The notes: generated from the sequence alone by a model not told the origin. A stretch of DNA of 64,000 nucleotides from Prevotella dentasini JCM 15908 (GCF_000614065.1 NZ_BAKG01000001.1:62001-126000); one strand, 5' to 3'. Counted from the first letter of the stretch, positions 18,065 to 28,617 are shown. Program-made: numbers and translations.

Positions 18065-18678
18065 ATGAGAAAGCTGCGCACCATAGAGATGCACCGCCTT
18101 TCCCTTGAGGAGTTCAGGGAGGCCGGGAAGCTGCCGCTCGTCGTCGTTTTGGACAACGTGCGGTCGCTGTATAACGTCGGAAGCGTGTTCCGCTCGTGCG
18201 ATGCCTTCCGCGTTGAGGCCGTCTATCTGTGCGGCATCACCGCCACGCCGCCCAATGCCGAAATCCACAAGACGGCACTCGGGGGGGAAGACTCCGTCGG
18301 CTGGAAGTACTTTGAGCGGACGGAGGATGCCGTCGACGAGCTGCACCGGCAGGGCTATTTTGTCTATAGCGTGGAGCAGGTGGAGGGTTCTACGAAGTTG
18401 CAGGAGCTGGCAGCCGGTGCATATAATGGCTGGAGGCTCCTCTATCCATCGGTGCCCGGTCTGTGGCCGGGGCCGGCCTTCAATCCCCTGCGGCCACTCT
18501 TCACTACGCCGTAATTCTGGGCAACGAGGTGAAAGGGGTGAAGCAGACGGTGGTGGACAAGAGCGACGGCTGTCTGGAGATACCGCAGTTCGGTACGAAA
18601 CATTCGCTGAACGTCAGCGTAACGGCCGGCATCGTCGTCTGGGAGTTTGCCAAGCGATGGATGACTGCCATGAAATAA
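18065..18678 (+). CDS. TrmH/SpoU family RNA 2'-O-methyltransferase, one frameshift
   Basis: About 204 residues when repaired. SPOUT knot motifs are seen: motif 1 NVRSLYNVGSVFRSCDAF, motif 2 LGNEVKGV and motif 3 SLNVSVTAGIVVWEFAKRW. It methylates a ribose in tRNA or rRNA using S-adenosylmethionine; the target is not known. It starts 8 bp after sufE. The frame breaks near 18435: ggaggctcc for ggagggctcc restores an open path. About 30 residues (AYNGWRAPLSIGARS... as repaired) separate the central strand from motif 2, which looks longer than usual. It ends at a strong terminator. Confidence 0.82.
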
Positions 18679-18680
18679 AG

Positions 18681-18718
18681 AAAACGGCTGCTTGCATCAA
18701 GCAGCCGTTTTTGTTTTT
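18681..18718 (+). terminator. Terminator after the TrmH-type gene
   Basis: A 14-bp stem AAAACGGCTGCTTG (18681-18694 with 18698-18711), 3-base loop, then a T-rich tract. Confidence 0.85.
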
Positions 18719-18815
18719 CCCGTCTTGCAGTCCCCGTCCGCTCTTCGGGCCGTAATCTTTCTGTGAGGTGGGCAGTTGCCTGTTGGCAAATGTCCGTTTC
18801 CGCCTGTCCGCAGCT

Positions 18816-20034
18816 TTATCCGATTTGCTTCAGCAGGTAGGCGCATTTCTCCGGGTTGCCGAGCGTCTTTCCCTTGTCGCACGAGAGCTTCACGCAGTCG
18901 TGCCATTCGCGCTTCTCCGTAATCCTCATCCTTGTCAGCTTGACGACGATATTCATCGGCCGGCAGTTCTCGACGTCGCAGGTGAGGAACGTGCCCATGC
19001 CGTAGCTGTCCTGCATGCGCCCCCCCACGTAGTTGTGAATTTCTATGGCCCGGTTGATGTTCAGCCCGTTGCTGAAGACCACCTGCTTCGTTGCCGGGTC
19101 TATTCCAAGGCTCTTGTACTTGGATATAATCTTCTCTGTCTGCTCCTCCTCTACGCCGCTGTCCACGCGCAGCCCCGAGAACATCATCGCCATCCGCTTT
19201 GACAGGTTGCTGAAAAAGACCTTGTCGCCGAAGCAGTCGTAGAGATAGATGCCGTTGTCGCCGTCATAGACGTCGCTGAACTTCCGCATTACGTTGAAGT
19301 TACATTCGAAAATGCCGCTCACGTTCTCCTCGAACTCTATGAGCTGATGGCTCATCGTGCCGATGGCAATGAGGTCGTACTTCATCGCCAGATACACGTT
19401 GCTCGTTCCCGTGAAGCGGCCTGTCCACGGGTGGAAGCCCTGCTCGTCGGCGTAGCCGCCCTGCCCGTTGACCTCCTTCATCGTCCGGATGACCATGTTC
19501 TGGTGGTCGAACGAGAGCCGGCGGCGTGTCCCCATGTCTCCCAGTATCAGTCCGGCGGATAGAATCTGGCGTGCCTTTGCTGCCGCACGCTCGTGCTCGC
19601 GTTCCGGGTCGTAGTTGTCAATGTCGCCCCGCAGCGTGTGCATCAGTTCCGATACGATGCTCAGAATCGGCATCTCCCACATGATGGTGGAATACCACTT
19701 GCCCCTCACCGATATGTTGAGGTGTCCCTCCTCGTCCTGCGATACCGAGACCTCGTGTGGGTCGAATCGGTATCCGCGCAGGAAAGTGAAGTACCATTCC
19801 GGCAGATAGTACATCCGGCGGTGCATGAAGGCTATTTCCTCCTCGGTGATGATGACGTTGCGCATATAGCCCAGCTGTTCGTTGAGCAGTTCGCTGAACT
19901 TTCGGGTAGACGGTCTGGTTGCGGTCGAAGAAAGTATATTCCACTTCGGCGCGCGGATATTTCTGGAGCACGTAGTACTGGCAGCTGAAAGTGTAGGCAT
20001 CGTTGTCGGTAAGATGCCGGATAATCTGTTGCAT
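18816..20034 (-). CDS. pncB: Nicotinate phosphoribosyltransferase, one frameshift
   Basis: First step of NAD salvage from nicotinate. About 405 residues, normal for PncB. The N-terminus LTDNDAYTFSCQYYVLQKYP is the typical substrate-entry region; GDMGTRRRLSFDHQNMV and GTSNVYLAMKYDLIAIGTMSHQ are core phosphoribosyl-binding segments. The frame breaks at ~19901, where the coding strand reads ccgaaagttc; removing one A gives YPKFSELLNEQ. This is one of the few apparent insertions in the window. A -7 box TATTTTTG lies on the minus strand at 20111-20118. The neighbouring gene upstream is divergent. Confidence 0.92.
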
Positions 20035-20110
20035 GGTTTTCCCTTATATTGTTTCTGGCAGCCGTGAGGGGCAAGGCCCGTCTGTCCGTGCCATGATTGA
20101 TAGCCGACTG

Positions 20111-20118
20111 CAAAAATA
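20111..20118 (-). promoter_or_regulatory. -7 box for pncB
   Basis: TATTTTTG on the minus strand, about 77 bp upstream of the ATG; no clear upstream TTG. Confidence 0.4.
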
Positions 20119-20217
20119 CGAATAATGTTTGTAAAAGCGTCGTTTATGAGCCGGAAAAGGCAGCTTCGTCCGGCTATTTCTTCCTCTCCGTTTGTCAGCA
20201 AGCCTTGATGGCAAAAC

Positions 20218-20278
20218 GAAAGTGCCGTTTTCGCACCATGAAAGCGGCACTTTGGCCCTGCGAAACGGGCACTTTCGC
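20218..20278. repeat. 22-bp-period quasi-palindrome array, copy 2
   Basis: Units at 20218-20234, 20240-20256 and 20262-20278 with spacers accat and cctgc; a degraded fourth unit may follow at about 20284. It lies between the divergent genes pncB and the 20565 gene. Confidence 0.85.
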
Positions 20279-20481
20279 CGTGCGTGCAAAAGTGGGCCGT
20301 CCGCGTTGTCCGGCAGGCCCTGTGTCCCGTTTTGGCAAATGAAGGTTGTCCCTCTTTTGTCGTAGCAGTCCGGCGTGCCGGAGTCCGGGGCATGGCCAAC
20401 GGAAGCCGGAGCATTGAAACCTTATGGCCGTCCCCGGGAATAAAAGCCTTCGGAAAATTTGCCGATACGGGCAAAAAACGT

Positions 20482-20489
20482 TATATTTG
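20482..20489 (+). promoter_or_regulatory. -7 box for the T9SS cargo gene
   Basis: TATATTTG, 76 bp upstream of the ATG at 20565. Confidence 0.45.
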
Positions 20490-20564
20490 CCAATGGAGGT
20501 ATCGGATAATCATTAATGGACTATGTGTTTTAGTATATACATCTATTTCAAACAATTTTTTCTT

Positions 20565-23500
20565 ATGAAGCAAAAACTGATATTACTACTTGGGATGGGA
20601 ACGATGCTGTCGGTTTCCCCTGTCTTCGGGCAGAACCTTTCCGACCAGCAGCTCATCCGGCGGCATGCCCTGCAAAGGTGTGTCCCGTCGTTCGGTGCCA
20701 CACTTGATGGAAATGAAACGGTGAAGGTAGCCCCGACGGCCTCCGCCAAGTTTATGAACAATACGCAGAAGTATATCCGGCGCACTGCATCCAAAGCCCC
20801 ACGGGCAGTTTATGAAGCCGGATGGAGCGTGGACTTCAATACTGCCGACCAGTGGGAACAGTTCACTACGATTGATGCCAATGGCGACAAGGATGCCGCC
20901 CCGGGTCATAACAATGGTATCTGGAGCCACTTTCTGAACGAGGGGAATGGTGCAGCCATGTACTACTACAATGCTAAAAATGCTGCCAACGACTGGCTGA
21001 TTTCACCCGGAATCAGCCTGAAAGGCGGAAAGACCTACTACGTCAGCTTCAAGACACGTTGCGTTCAGGAGACCTATCCTGAGCGCATCGAGGTGAAGTA
21101 TGGCAATGCTGCCACTGCGGAAGCAATGACAGGAAGCATCCTTGAGCCCACCGAGGTGGGGAATACAGACTATCACACCTATACCGAAACCCTAAGTCCG
21201 TCGGCCGATGGTGTCTACTACGTCGGCTTTCATGCCATCAGCGACGCCTTCCGCATAGCACTCTATGTAGACGACATTTCTGTCGTGGCTGCTCCCGAAG
21301 CCAAGTCGCCGGGCAAGGTTACCGATGTCGCTGTCATTCCCGACGCCTCCGCAGCTCTCAGGGCCTCCGTGACGTTTACGGCTCCCGAGGTTTCCTACGA
21401 CGGCAGCCCGCTGACCTCTTTGGACGGCGTAAAGGTGCTGCTGAACGGTACACAGGTGAGCGATGTCAACGATATTCAGCCCGGAGAACGCCGAAGCCTC
21501 AATATTGACAACATACCGCAGGAAGGTATGAATGTCTTTACGTTCCTTCCCTATAATCAGGAGGGCGACGGTGAAACGCTGGTAATGTCGGCCTATATCG
21601 GACTTGACCTGCCGTCAGCTCCCGGCAATGTCAGTCTCTCCGACAATCCCGATAATATTGTCCTCTCTTGGGATGAGGCACGGGCAGCCCATCACGGTGC
21701 ATTCTTCCCTGAAGACGTAACCTATCATATCCACTCTGTCAGCTATAACAGCTGGGGTGAAGCCCAGTTGGGCGAGGAAGTCGGTACGGCTGTCGGTGGC
21801 GAAACCAGTTATTCGTTAGGTTATGGAGCCGACGAAGGCACTCCGCGGCAGCTTGAACTGGCAGTTACTGCCGAGAACGGGAAGGGCGTCAGCGAGACAG
21901 CCAATATCTCTAACACCCTCCTCTTGGGCAAGCCCGACCGTACTCCATATCACGAGAGTTTCGTCAATGGTAAGGAAGAGAAGATTCTCATTCCCTTTGC
22001 CGAGGGGCAGGGGGTAACCTTCCAAATGGCAGGCGCAGGCAGAACTGTGGACGATGCTGCCGATGAAGACGGTGGATGCCTCTATCTCCAAACCTTTATG
22101 AACGACTCCGTAGGCGTGAATACATTTAAGATTTCTCTGAGAGGGACACGCCACCCGATGTTGGCCTTCAGGCAGAAGAACGCTACGGCAACGGGAACAT
22201 TTTATGTCTATGTCATGGCTCCGGATAAGGGGACGGTCTATCTTGACACTCAGGAACTGACGGCTGCCGACGATCAGTGGCTGACACGCAAGTACGATTT
22301 GTCGCAATTCGCCACCGACCGTTATGTGCAGATAGGCTTCGCTTTGGCGGACAAGTCGAATGAGAACAGCACTAAGGTGGTTTTCCTTGACAATATCCAT
22401 GTAGGCGACTTGGTGGACAAGGACCTTGCTGTTTCCGTTGCAGCCGATAAGGAAGTGATGCGCAACGAGACGACCAAGATACGTGTCAGAGTCTGCAACG
22501 TGGGCGACCAACAGGTAGACAGCTATCGGATTCTCCTCGCTGTGGATGGAAAGCCGGTTGCTGACCAACAGGTGAACGAACCGTTGGCTTCGCTTGGCGT
22601 AAGGACATTTGAACTGCCCTATACTGCTGCCAAGTTGGAGGCGAAAGAACAGTTGGATATGGTCGTTTCCGTAGTGGCTGAGAACGATGGCAATACGGAC
22701 AATAACTCTGCCGAGGTGAGTATTCTCGTAGCTGCGCCCGACCTGTCGCCCGTTCAGAATCTTGTCTGGACAAGGGTTTCCGATGGTGTCAAGCTCTCTT
22801 GGGAAGAGCCGTTGCCACTGATGGCAAAGACCGATGACTTCGAGGATTATATCCCTTGGGCCATATCGGGGGTAGGAAACTGGACACTTGTTGATGGCGA
22901 CGGAGCTTCGTCGGCAGGCGACTTCGTATACGATGCCAATGGGGCGGAGATACCTTACGCCCACGAGGGAGACCCGTTCGCCTTTATAGTCTTCAATCCC
23001 CATGACTTCAACGGATACGATTTGCCTTCTGGTGGCATCCATACTTTCGATGCTTACAGCGGAAGTCAGTCAATGGCATCGCTACACGGAACACAGATGG
23101 ACATCTATACCTTCAATCAGGAGACCGTTGCCAACGACGACTGGATGATTAGTCCGGAACTTCCCGGTAATGCCCAGACCATTTCGTTCTACGCCAATAA
23201 TGTTGTGGCGACCAATCAGGCAACGGGCGAAACGGTTGACCTGAAGCAGACGGTAGAGATACTCTACTCTGCCACTGATGCCGATACGGCCCACTTTAAG
23301 CTCCTCAAGACAGTGGAAGTAATGGGTGGAAAATGGCAGAAACTGGAGGCAGAGCTTCCCGAAGGGGCAAAATATTTTGCTATTCGCAACGTTACCGCTC
23401 CTGCAATGGCTTACATTCTCCTTATTGACGATGTTACCTATCATGTCGGTGGTGGTAAGGCAGAGAAGTACAACGTCTACCGCGACGGGACGTTCCTGTC

Positions 23501-23768
23501 TTCTACGACCTCCCTCTTCTATACCGACACGGATGTGCCGGAGGGTAGTCATGTCTATCAGGTAACGGCTGTATATGCCGAAGATGCCGAGTCAGCCCCT
23601 CTGACGGTTGAGGTTGTTGCTTCCGGCATCGATATCCTGTCGTCCGGCAATGTTCGCTACGATGTCTATTCGCTTGACGGAGTACAGGTCAGAAAGCAGT
23701 CTGCAACCCTTGACGGGCTGAAGGCCGGGGTGTATGTCGTCAATGGTAAGAAGATGGTAGTGAAATAA
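20565..23768 (+). CDS. Type IX-secreted multidomain protein with choice-of-anchor J domains
   Basis: 1067 residues. A signal peptide (MKQKLILLLGMGTMLSVSPVFG) is followed by two jelly-roll modules of the cleaved-adhesin/choice-of-anchor J kind, each with the diagnostic phrase NDWLISPGISLKGGKTYYVSF or DDWMISPEL...TISFYAN. Between them are fibronectin-III-like strands and a CARDB-like segment (NVGDQQVDSYRILLAVDG). The C-terminus (YDVYSLDGVQVRKQS ... LKAGVYVVNGKKMVVK) is a type A T9SS sorting tail. The product is predicted to be exported through the outer membrane and held on the cell surface. There is no catalytic triad, so adhesion or substrate binding is the likely role. The ATG at 20565 is preferred over one 14 codons earlier because it begins the signal peptide. 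Confidence 0.88.
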   Translation: MKQKLILLLGMGTMLSVSPVFGQNLSDQQLIRRHALQRCVPSFGATLDGNETVKVAPTASAKFMNNTQKYIRRTASKAPRAVYEAGWSVDFNTADQWEQFTTIDANGDKDAAPGHNNGIWSHFLNEGNGAAMYYYNAKNAANDWLISPGISLKGGKTYYVSFKTRCVQETYPERIEVKYGNAATAEAMTGSILEPTEVGNTDYHTYTETLSPSADGVYYVGFHAISDAFRIALYVDDISVVAAPEAKSPGKVTDVAVIPDASAALRASVTFTAPEVSYDGSPLTSLDGVKVLLNGTQVSDVNDIQPGERRSLNIDNIPQEGMNVFTFLPYNQEGDGETLVMSAYIGLDLPSAPGNVSLSDNPDNIVLSWDEARAAHHGAFFPEDVTYHIHSVSYNSWGEAQLGEEVGTAVGGETSYSLGYGADEGTPRQLELAVTAENGKGVSETANISNTLLLGKPDRTPYHESFVNGKEEKILIPFAEGQGVTFQMAGAGRTVDDAADEDGGCLYLQTFMNDSVGVNTFKISLRGTRHPMLAFRQKNATATGTFYVYVMAPDKGTVYLDTQELTAADDQWLTRKYDLSQFATDRYVQIGFALADKSNENSTKVVFLDNIHVGDLVDKDLAVSVAADKEVMRNETTKIRVRVCNVGDQQVDSYRILLAVDGKPVADQQVNEPLASLGVRTFELPYTAAKLEAKEQLDMVVSVVAENDGNTDNNSAEVSILVAAPDLSPVQNLVWTRVSDGVKLSWEEPLPLMAKTDDFEDYIPWAISGVGNWTLVDGDGASSAGDFVYDANGAEIPYAHEGDPFAFIVFNPHDFNGYDLPSGGIHTFDAYSGSQSMASLHGTQMDIYTFNQETVANDDWMISPELPGNAQTISFYANNVVATNQATGETVDLKQTVEILYSATDADTAHFKLLKTVEVMGGKWQKLEAELPEGAKYFAIRNVTAPAMAYILLIDDVTYHVGGGKAEKYNVYRDGTFLSSTTSLFYTDTDVPEGSHVYQVTAVYAEDAESAPLTVEVVASGIDILSSGNVRYDVYSLDGVQVRKQSATLDGLKAGVYVVNGKKMVVK

Positions 23769-23903
23769 TGTGCTGTCGTTTTTGCCGTCCTCATAATGTG
23801 CTATATGCGCGGCTATGCGCCCAGTATGCGGATTGAAAAGGCAGTGCGGAGATTCCGAATAGCCTTTCACGGAGTGGGGCGGTGAGATAGTAGCTTCCTT
23901 ATG

Positions 23904-23942
23904 GCATGGGCTTGATATATTGTGTCAGGCTCATGCTTTTTA
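23904..23942 (+). terminator. Terminator after the T9SS cargo gene
   Basis: GCATGGGCTTGA (23904-23915) pairs with TCAGGCTCATGC (23925-23936) with two G-T pairs, followed by TTTTT. Confidence 0.75.
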
Positions 23943-24125
23943 TTCTCTGTTCCGCAAGGTGATTTTTGGGCTTCCTGTATATGGCTGTGGAGCTTTTTTA
24001 TGATAGGCTCTGATGCAGCGAGATGGTATTTCGGATAGGGCTTCGGGCACGTTTGGTGGCGTTTTTTTCGTCTGTCTGCGTAATAATCGGGGGCATATTG
24101 CGTTTATTCAGAAAACTTTTTGACC

Positions 24126-25100
24126 ATGAAGCTACGCGAACTCGTTTATTTGCAACGCTCAGACAGGAAGGCAGTGGGGATGATTGCACTGCTGTTCATC
24201 GTCGTTTTGGGCGGGCTTGTCTGGTTGGGCAGGCAGGAGGATACGGGAAAGGTGAAGGCTGAAAGTACCGAAACCAATCCGGCAGACCGTTCCCGGCAGG
24301 CAGCAGGCAGGGAAAGCTATATCGGGGAAGTAGAACGGCAGGTGCACCTGTTTCCCTTCGACCCGAACACGGCTGACAGCACCGACCTGCGGCTCTTGGG
24401 ACTTGCACCCTATCAGATACGGAATATCTACCGTTACCGTGCCAAGGGTGGCATCTACCGTTCGCCTGAATCGTTTGCCCGGCTCTACGGACTGACGCGC
24501 AAGCAGTATCGGGAGCTGAAGCCGTATATCGTTATTGGCGACGACTATCTGCCAGCCTCTACCCTTGCTTCTGTTGAGGCGTGGCACGAGAACCGGGTGG
24601 CCGAACGGCAGAAGGCACATGAGGCATACGAGCGTTACAAGGCAGAGGATAGTTATCGGGCGTATAGGGAATACGACAGGGACACTGTTCGGTATCCTAT
24701 AAAGATTAAGGTGGGGGAACATGTCGACCTTGCCAGTGCCGACACAACGATGCTGAAGAAGGTTCCGGGCATCGGTTCGGGATGGGCACGCGCCATTGTC
24801 GGCTATCGTCAACGGCTGGGCGGATATGTGGCTGTGGGGCAGTTGAAGGAGATTGACGACTTCCCCGTGGAGGCTCTTCCTTATTTTGTCGTCTCCCATC
24901 CAAAGACGGAAAGGATGAATCTTAACCAGTTGTCGGTTTCGCAGCTTCGGAGGCATCCCTACATTAACTTTTATCAGGCACGTGCCATTGTGGAGTTTAG
25001 ACGGTTGAAGGGAAAGCTCAAAGACCTTTCCCAGCTGCGTCTGCTCAAGGATTTCCCTCCCGAGGCCATTGAGCGGTTGCGTCCCTATGTCTGCTATTAG
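24126..25100 (+). CDS. ComEA-like helix-hairpin-helix protein
   Basis: 324 residues. An N-terminal membrane anchor (MIALLFIVVLGGLVWLG) precedes three or so helix-hairpin-helix modules: FDPNTADSTDLRLLGL, VDLASADTTMLKKVPGIGSG and MNLNQLSVSQLRRHPYINF. ComEA-type proteins bind DNA at the cell surface or periplasm during uptake; Bacteroidetes homologues are mostly annotated only by domain. A basic/Glu-rich helical linker lies in the middle. The start at 24126 (ATG) is chosen over a TTG two codons earlier. Its stop overlaps that of the convergent nuclease-helicase gene by 4 bp. Confidence 0.82.
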   Translation: MKLRELVYLQRSDRKAVGMIALLFIVVLGGLVWLGRQEDTGKVKAESTETNPADRSRQAAGRESYIGEVERQVHLFPFDPNTADSTDLRLLGLAPYQIRNIYRYRAKGGIYRSPESFARLYGLTRKQYRELKPYIVIGDDYLPASTLASVEAWHENRVAERQKAHEAYERYKAEDSYRAYREYDRDTVRYPIKIKVGEHVDLASADTTMLKKVPGIGSGWARAIVGYRQRLGGYVAVGQLKEIDDFPVEALPYFVVSHPKTERMNLNQLSVSQLRRHPYINFYQARAIVEFRRLKGKLKDLSQLRLLKDFPPEAIERLRPYVCY

Positions 25101-28100
25101 CCGACGGGAGGCTTTTGGGAGGCATCTATCAGCTCTCCGAACAGTGCGTTCTGCCGCAGGGTGGCTTCGTTCCCGACCATAATCAGCTGCTTGCGGGCAC
25201 GGGTAATGGCCACGTTCAGCTTGCGGTCAATGGGCTGTCCGTCTTCGTAGAAGGTGTTGGCAGTGAGGAAGTCAAGCTGATGGCGGCTTTGAATGGTGAA
25301 GGAGTAGAGGATGATGTCGCGTTGGCTGCCTTGGTAACGTTCTACGGTGTCGATGCTGATTTGCTCCAATTCGGGTATGCCGAGGCATTCTGTCTCCTTG
25401 CGTATCATTGCTATCTGGTTTCGGTAAGGCACTATCACGCCCACAGACTTTTGCGGATGGAACGCCTGTCCGAGCTGTCGGTGAAGCCGGCGGAGCAGGT
25501 CGGCGACGATGCGGGCCTCCTCCGTATTTACTTTCTCCGAGATGTTCAGCTGCCGGCAGGATTTTGAGGGAATGAAAATCATTCGGTGTGCTTTCAGAAA
25601 GTCGTCCATCGCGTCCTCGCCCGGCTCGTTGTAAGGCAGCGATAGCTCCAGTTGGTGAGCCAAGGGTACACATTCCAGTTGCTCACGGGCGTAAAACTTG
25701 CGGTTGGGGAAGTCGGCTATGTCTGGGTGCATGCGTCCCTGCTTGCGCAAAGTGCCGATAAAGTCGGTGCGGCCTGCCTCCCGTTCGGTGAGGATAAGGC
25801 GTTCAAAGAGGGAGTTGGCACACGAGGTGAGGTGGATATCCTTTAGGTTTTCTTCCTCCACAATTACGTCTGCATCGTTTTGCTGTACCACGGCAGGCAG
25901 CTGTTTGTGGTCGCCTACCAGTATAAATCTGCCGATAGCATTTCGCTCGCTGCGGCTTTCAGACAGCAAGCCTATGATATTCGGCTCAAGAATCTGGCTT
26001 GCCTCGTCTATGATGGCAAGGTCGAAATGCTTGATATTGAAGATAGCGGAACGGGAGTTGAGGGTAGATGTCGTTGCTACTACAATACGGGCGTTCTCCA
26101 AAGTTGTCTTTATCGTGTGGAGAGTAGGGCTTTCGTCTATCACTTCTTGCAGCAGATGGTCGCTGAATTTCGGGTCGCAGCTGAACTCATTGCCAATGCG
26201 CACATAGTCGAGACCATTGTTGGAGAGCATCGCACAAATCTCATCCACGGCGCGGTTGGTGTAGGACAGAAGGAGGATGGAGCCGTTATTACAAGGTGCT
26301 GAAGGCTGCGTGCTGAGGCTTTCTGCCGTTGCCAGCTGCTCGCGTACAAGGAACTGGAGGGCTTGGGAGGTCTTACCCGTACCGGGAGGACCCATCAGCA
26401 GGAAATAGTCTTGGGCTTGCTTGGCTTTCAGGATAATCTCATCGTAGTCGGGATGATAGCTTCGTGATAATTTCAGGGTTTTGTCGGCACGGGGCGCGCG
26501 TTGTCCGAGGAGAAGCCGGCGACGTTCCTCGCCCGACGTGATAAAAGTATAGAGACTGCGTATGGCCGACGTTCCGCCTATGTCGCTGCCGGCATGTTCA
26601 ATGGCGAATAGTTCTCCGTCAATAATGTCCGGGTTCTGCTGGCCGTCGTTAAGGTGGACAATGAGGCGGTCGCTGTGTATTTCCTGCAATGCGCCCTTGA
26701 AGAGAATGGCATGCCGGACGTCGGGGATTTCATTGCCTTTATAGGCATAGAGATAAACCATATCGCCCCGGCGGAAGTTGGGCAGAAAGTCATCGCCCTG
26801 CTGTGGTACGGCAAGCGTGATGGTATCGTAGCCGTTGAAGGAGCTGCTGCGTTCCTTTAAGATAATGGTCAGCTCCGTATAGATGTTTCCCGTCTCCTTT
26901 TTCTCTGTCACAGGCATATTCCACAGGTCGGCGTTGTTGTTGCCCACGCCCTCCTGTGCCCCCACTTTCGATACGAGCTGTTCCTTGATTACGAAGGTCA
27001 TCATGCGTGAGAAGTAAGCCCGTTCGAGCTCGTTGAGCCGGTGAAGTGGAGCAAGCGTGGCGGTGAGCTGCGGTAATAGATAGCGGTGATAGAACGAATC
27101 GTTCTGCCCCTCGGTGTTCAGCGTCTGCGGAGTCAACAGGGGCAGCACCCTGCCGAACCCGTTCTCTGCCATCCAAAACTCCGTTGCCACAGCCTGATTG
27201 CGAAAGCGGAGAGCCTCGCGCATCAGCGATTGCAGCGGCTCTACTTCGAGCAGGCCGTCAGGAAGCGGATATTTGGAATAGAGAAGTTGTATGTGTGCCT
27301 TCTTCGCAGTGAGCTGGAAGTTGTATTGAAGGATGCCAAAGTAGAGCAGCAACTGCACATAATGCTTCTCCACATGGAGCGAACCATGTGGATTTCTGAA
27401 CTTTCTCTCAATGAAAACATTCTTTCCCGATTTCTGCTCCACGAGGAGACGGAGGTCTGTAGTCATCAAGTCGACACGTCCTTGTATGCCCAATTGCTCG
27501 CAGACGAAGGACGGTTCGAGGATGGCCTTGCCCCGGTCGAAAGTTCGGAATAACTCTTCGACGATGCCTTTGATATTCTCTGCCTGTCTTTCCGCCTCTT
27601 GCTTGAACTCCGTACCGTCGAAGTCGGGGCACGTGGCAAAGTCAAGTGCCTTCTCGCGGAAGTTGGAGCGGAAGGTGTTCTTGATGTCGTAATGTGCCGG
27701 ATGGTTGATGATGTCGTCAAGGGCAGAGCCTGCAAAGTTACCCAGCACAATGTACTTGTTGTCCGGCCGGGCTTGCAGGCGGTTCACGGTGAAGAGCAAC
27801 GGATGGTGGCCATAGCTCTCAAAGCAGTTGGCAATGGTGGAGATGTCGAGCAGATAGTCGGGTTCGACAATGATGATGCGGGGCACTACCTTCTTGCGCG
27901 TAACGGTGCAGTCGAGCAGGTTCAGCTGCATGCCCTCACGAAGGAGCGGCCGGAGATAGCTGAAATCAATGTACTCGGGCGTGTCCGTGTAGTCTACGGT
28001 CAGCAGTTCTTCGCTGCTGTCCTGACTGGTAACGGCTACCCGGATGGTCTTCTCGTCCCATTGGCGCACGATGCAACGGATGTAGCGGTAGTTGGTCAGC

Positions 28101-28474
28101 TGTATATTCTCCGTCAGACGCCCGTGCGCCGGGATGCGCCCGACGAGTTGTGGCGGTATGTCCTCCTTGAAGACAGCCGAAACAAAGACGGCCAACGCCC
28201 GACAATCGTATGCCAAGTCTTCGGCAAGGATGGGTGCAGGCGAGTTGCTGTGCCGGCGCATCCTCTGAACCTCCACGATGTCTTTGAGAGAGACGCCATG
28301 CTGCCGGCAGAGAACCTCCACCTGCGAGGAGAGGTTGCCGAATCCGTGCCGCGTATCTTTCAGGCCCTCATGGCAGGCAAGGACGAGTGTCTCGTGCATG
28401 ATGAGGTTTTGAGATTCGGAAGGAGCCGAGAGAATGTCGGCAATGCGTGCGAAAAGTTCTTGTGCGGTGGTCAT
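25097..28474 (-). CDS. Dna2-like nuclease-helicase
   Basis: 1125 residues combining a PD-(D/E)XK nuclease and an SF1B helicase, the arrangement of Dna2. Nuclease signature: GRVDLMTTDLRLLVEQKSGK (G-x-x-D then E-x-K) near residue 340. Helicase: Walker A GPPGTGKTS (about 700), motif II LAIIDEASQIL, motif III VGDHKQLPAVV, and motifs V/VI IDTVERYQGSQRDIILYS and NVAITRARKQL. Between them lies a beta-barrel segment. A role in DNA end processing or repair is inferred from the family. No frameshift was found across 3.4 kb. It is convergent with the helix-hairpin-helix gene; the esterase gene upstream is co-directional 143 bp away. Confidence 0.88.
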   Translation of the reverse strand: MTTAQELFARIADILSAPSESQNLIMHETLVLACHEGLKDTRHGFGNLSSQVEVLCRQHGVSLKDIVEVQRMRRHSNSPAPILAEDLAYDCRALAVFVSAVFKEDIPPQLVGRIPAHGRLTENIQLTNYRYIRCIVRQWDEKTIRVAVTSQDSSEELLTVDYTDTPEYIDFSYLRPLLREGMQLNLLDCTVTRKKVVPRIIIVEPDYLLDISTIANCFESYGHHPLLFTVNRLQARPDNKYIVLGNFAGSALDDIINHPAHYDIKNTFRSNFREKALDFATCPDFDGTEFKQEAERQAENIKGIVEELFRTFDRGKAILEPSFVCEQLGIQGRVDLMTTDLRLLVEQKSGKNVFIERKFRNPHGSLHVEKHYVQLLLYFGILQYNFQLTAKKAHIQLLYSKYPLPDGLLEVEPLQSLMREALRFRNQAVATEFWMAENGFGRVLPLLTPQTLNTEGQNDSFYHRYLLPQLTATLAPLHRLNELERAYFSRMMTFVIKEQLVSKVGAQEGVGNNNADLWNMPVTEKKETGNIYTELTIILKERSSSFNGYDTITLAVPQQGDDFLPNFRRGDMVYLYAYKGNEIPDVRHAILFKGALQEIHSDRLIVHLNDGQQNPDIIDGELFAIEHAGSDIGGTSAIRSLYTFITSGEERRRLLLGQRAPRADKTLKLSRSYHPDYDEIILKAKQAQDYFLLMGPPGTGKTSQALQFLVREQLATAESLSTQPSAPCNNGSILLLSYTNRAVDEICAMLSNNGLDYVRIGNEFSCDPKFSDHLLQEVIDESPTLHTIKTTLENARIVVATTSTLNSRSAIFNIKHFDLAIIDEASQILEPNIIGLLSESRSERNAIGRFILVGDHKQLPAVVQQNDADVIVEEENLKDIHLTSCANSLFERLILTEREAGRTDFIGTLRKQGRMHPDIADFPNRKFYAREQLECVPLAHQLELSLPYNEPGEDAMDDFLKAHRMIFIPSKSCRQLNISEKVNTEEARIVADLLRRLHRQLGQAFHPQKSVGVIVPYRNQIAMIRKETECLGIPELEQISIDTVERYQGSQRDIILYSFTIQSRHQLDFLTANTFYEDGQPIDRKLNVAITRARKQLIMVGNEATLRQNALFGELIDASQKPPVG

Positions 28475-28617
28475 AATGAAAAGCCTTCGCTGCTCTTCCG
28501 CAAGGAGAGAAGCCCATGCTTGCAGGGTGTGTGGAGCGTCGGGGAAATATTGGTAATACGGGGAGGCTGTGCCAATATCGCAACAGCCGGGACGGGAACA
28601 GCCGGGGGAGGGGCTTT

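Noticed and set aside
20035..20474. Extended 552-residue reading of pncB
   Set aside because: The extra N-terminal part comes from the wrong frame and crosses array copy 2; the PncB N-terminus is in another frame starting at 20034.
25097..28474. Defence-island helicase-nuclease
   Set aside because: The domain order fits Dna2, and the neighbours are housekeeping genes with no other defence component nearby.
28368..28617. C-terminal extension of the esterase to 414 residues
   Set aside because: It is read in the wrong frame after a deletion; the corrected frame stops at 28618-28620.
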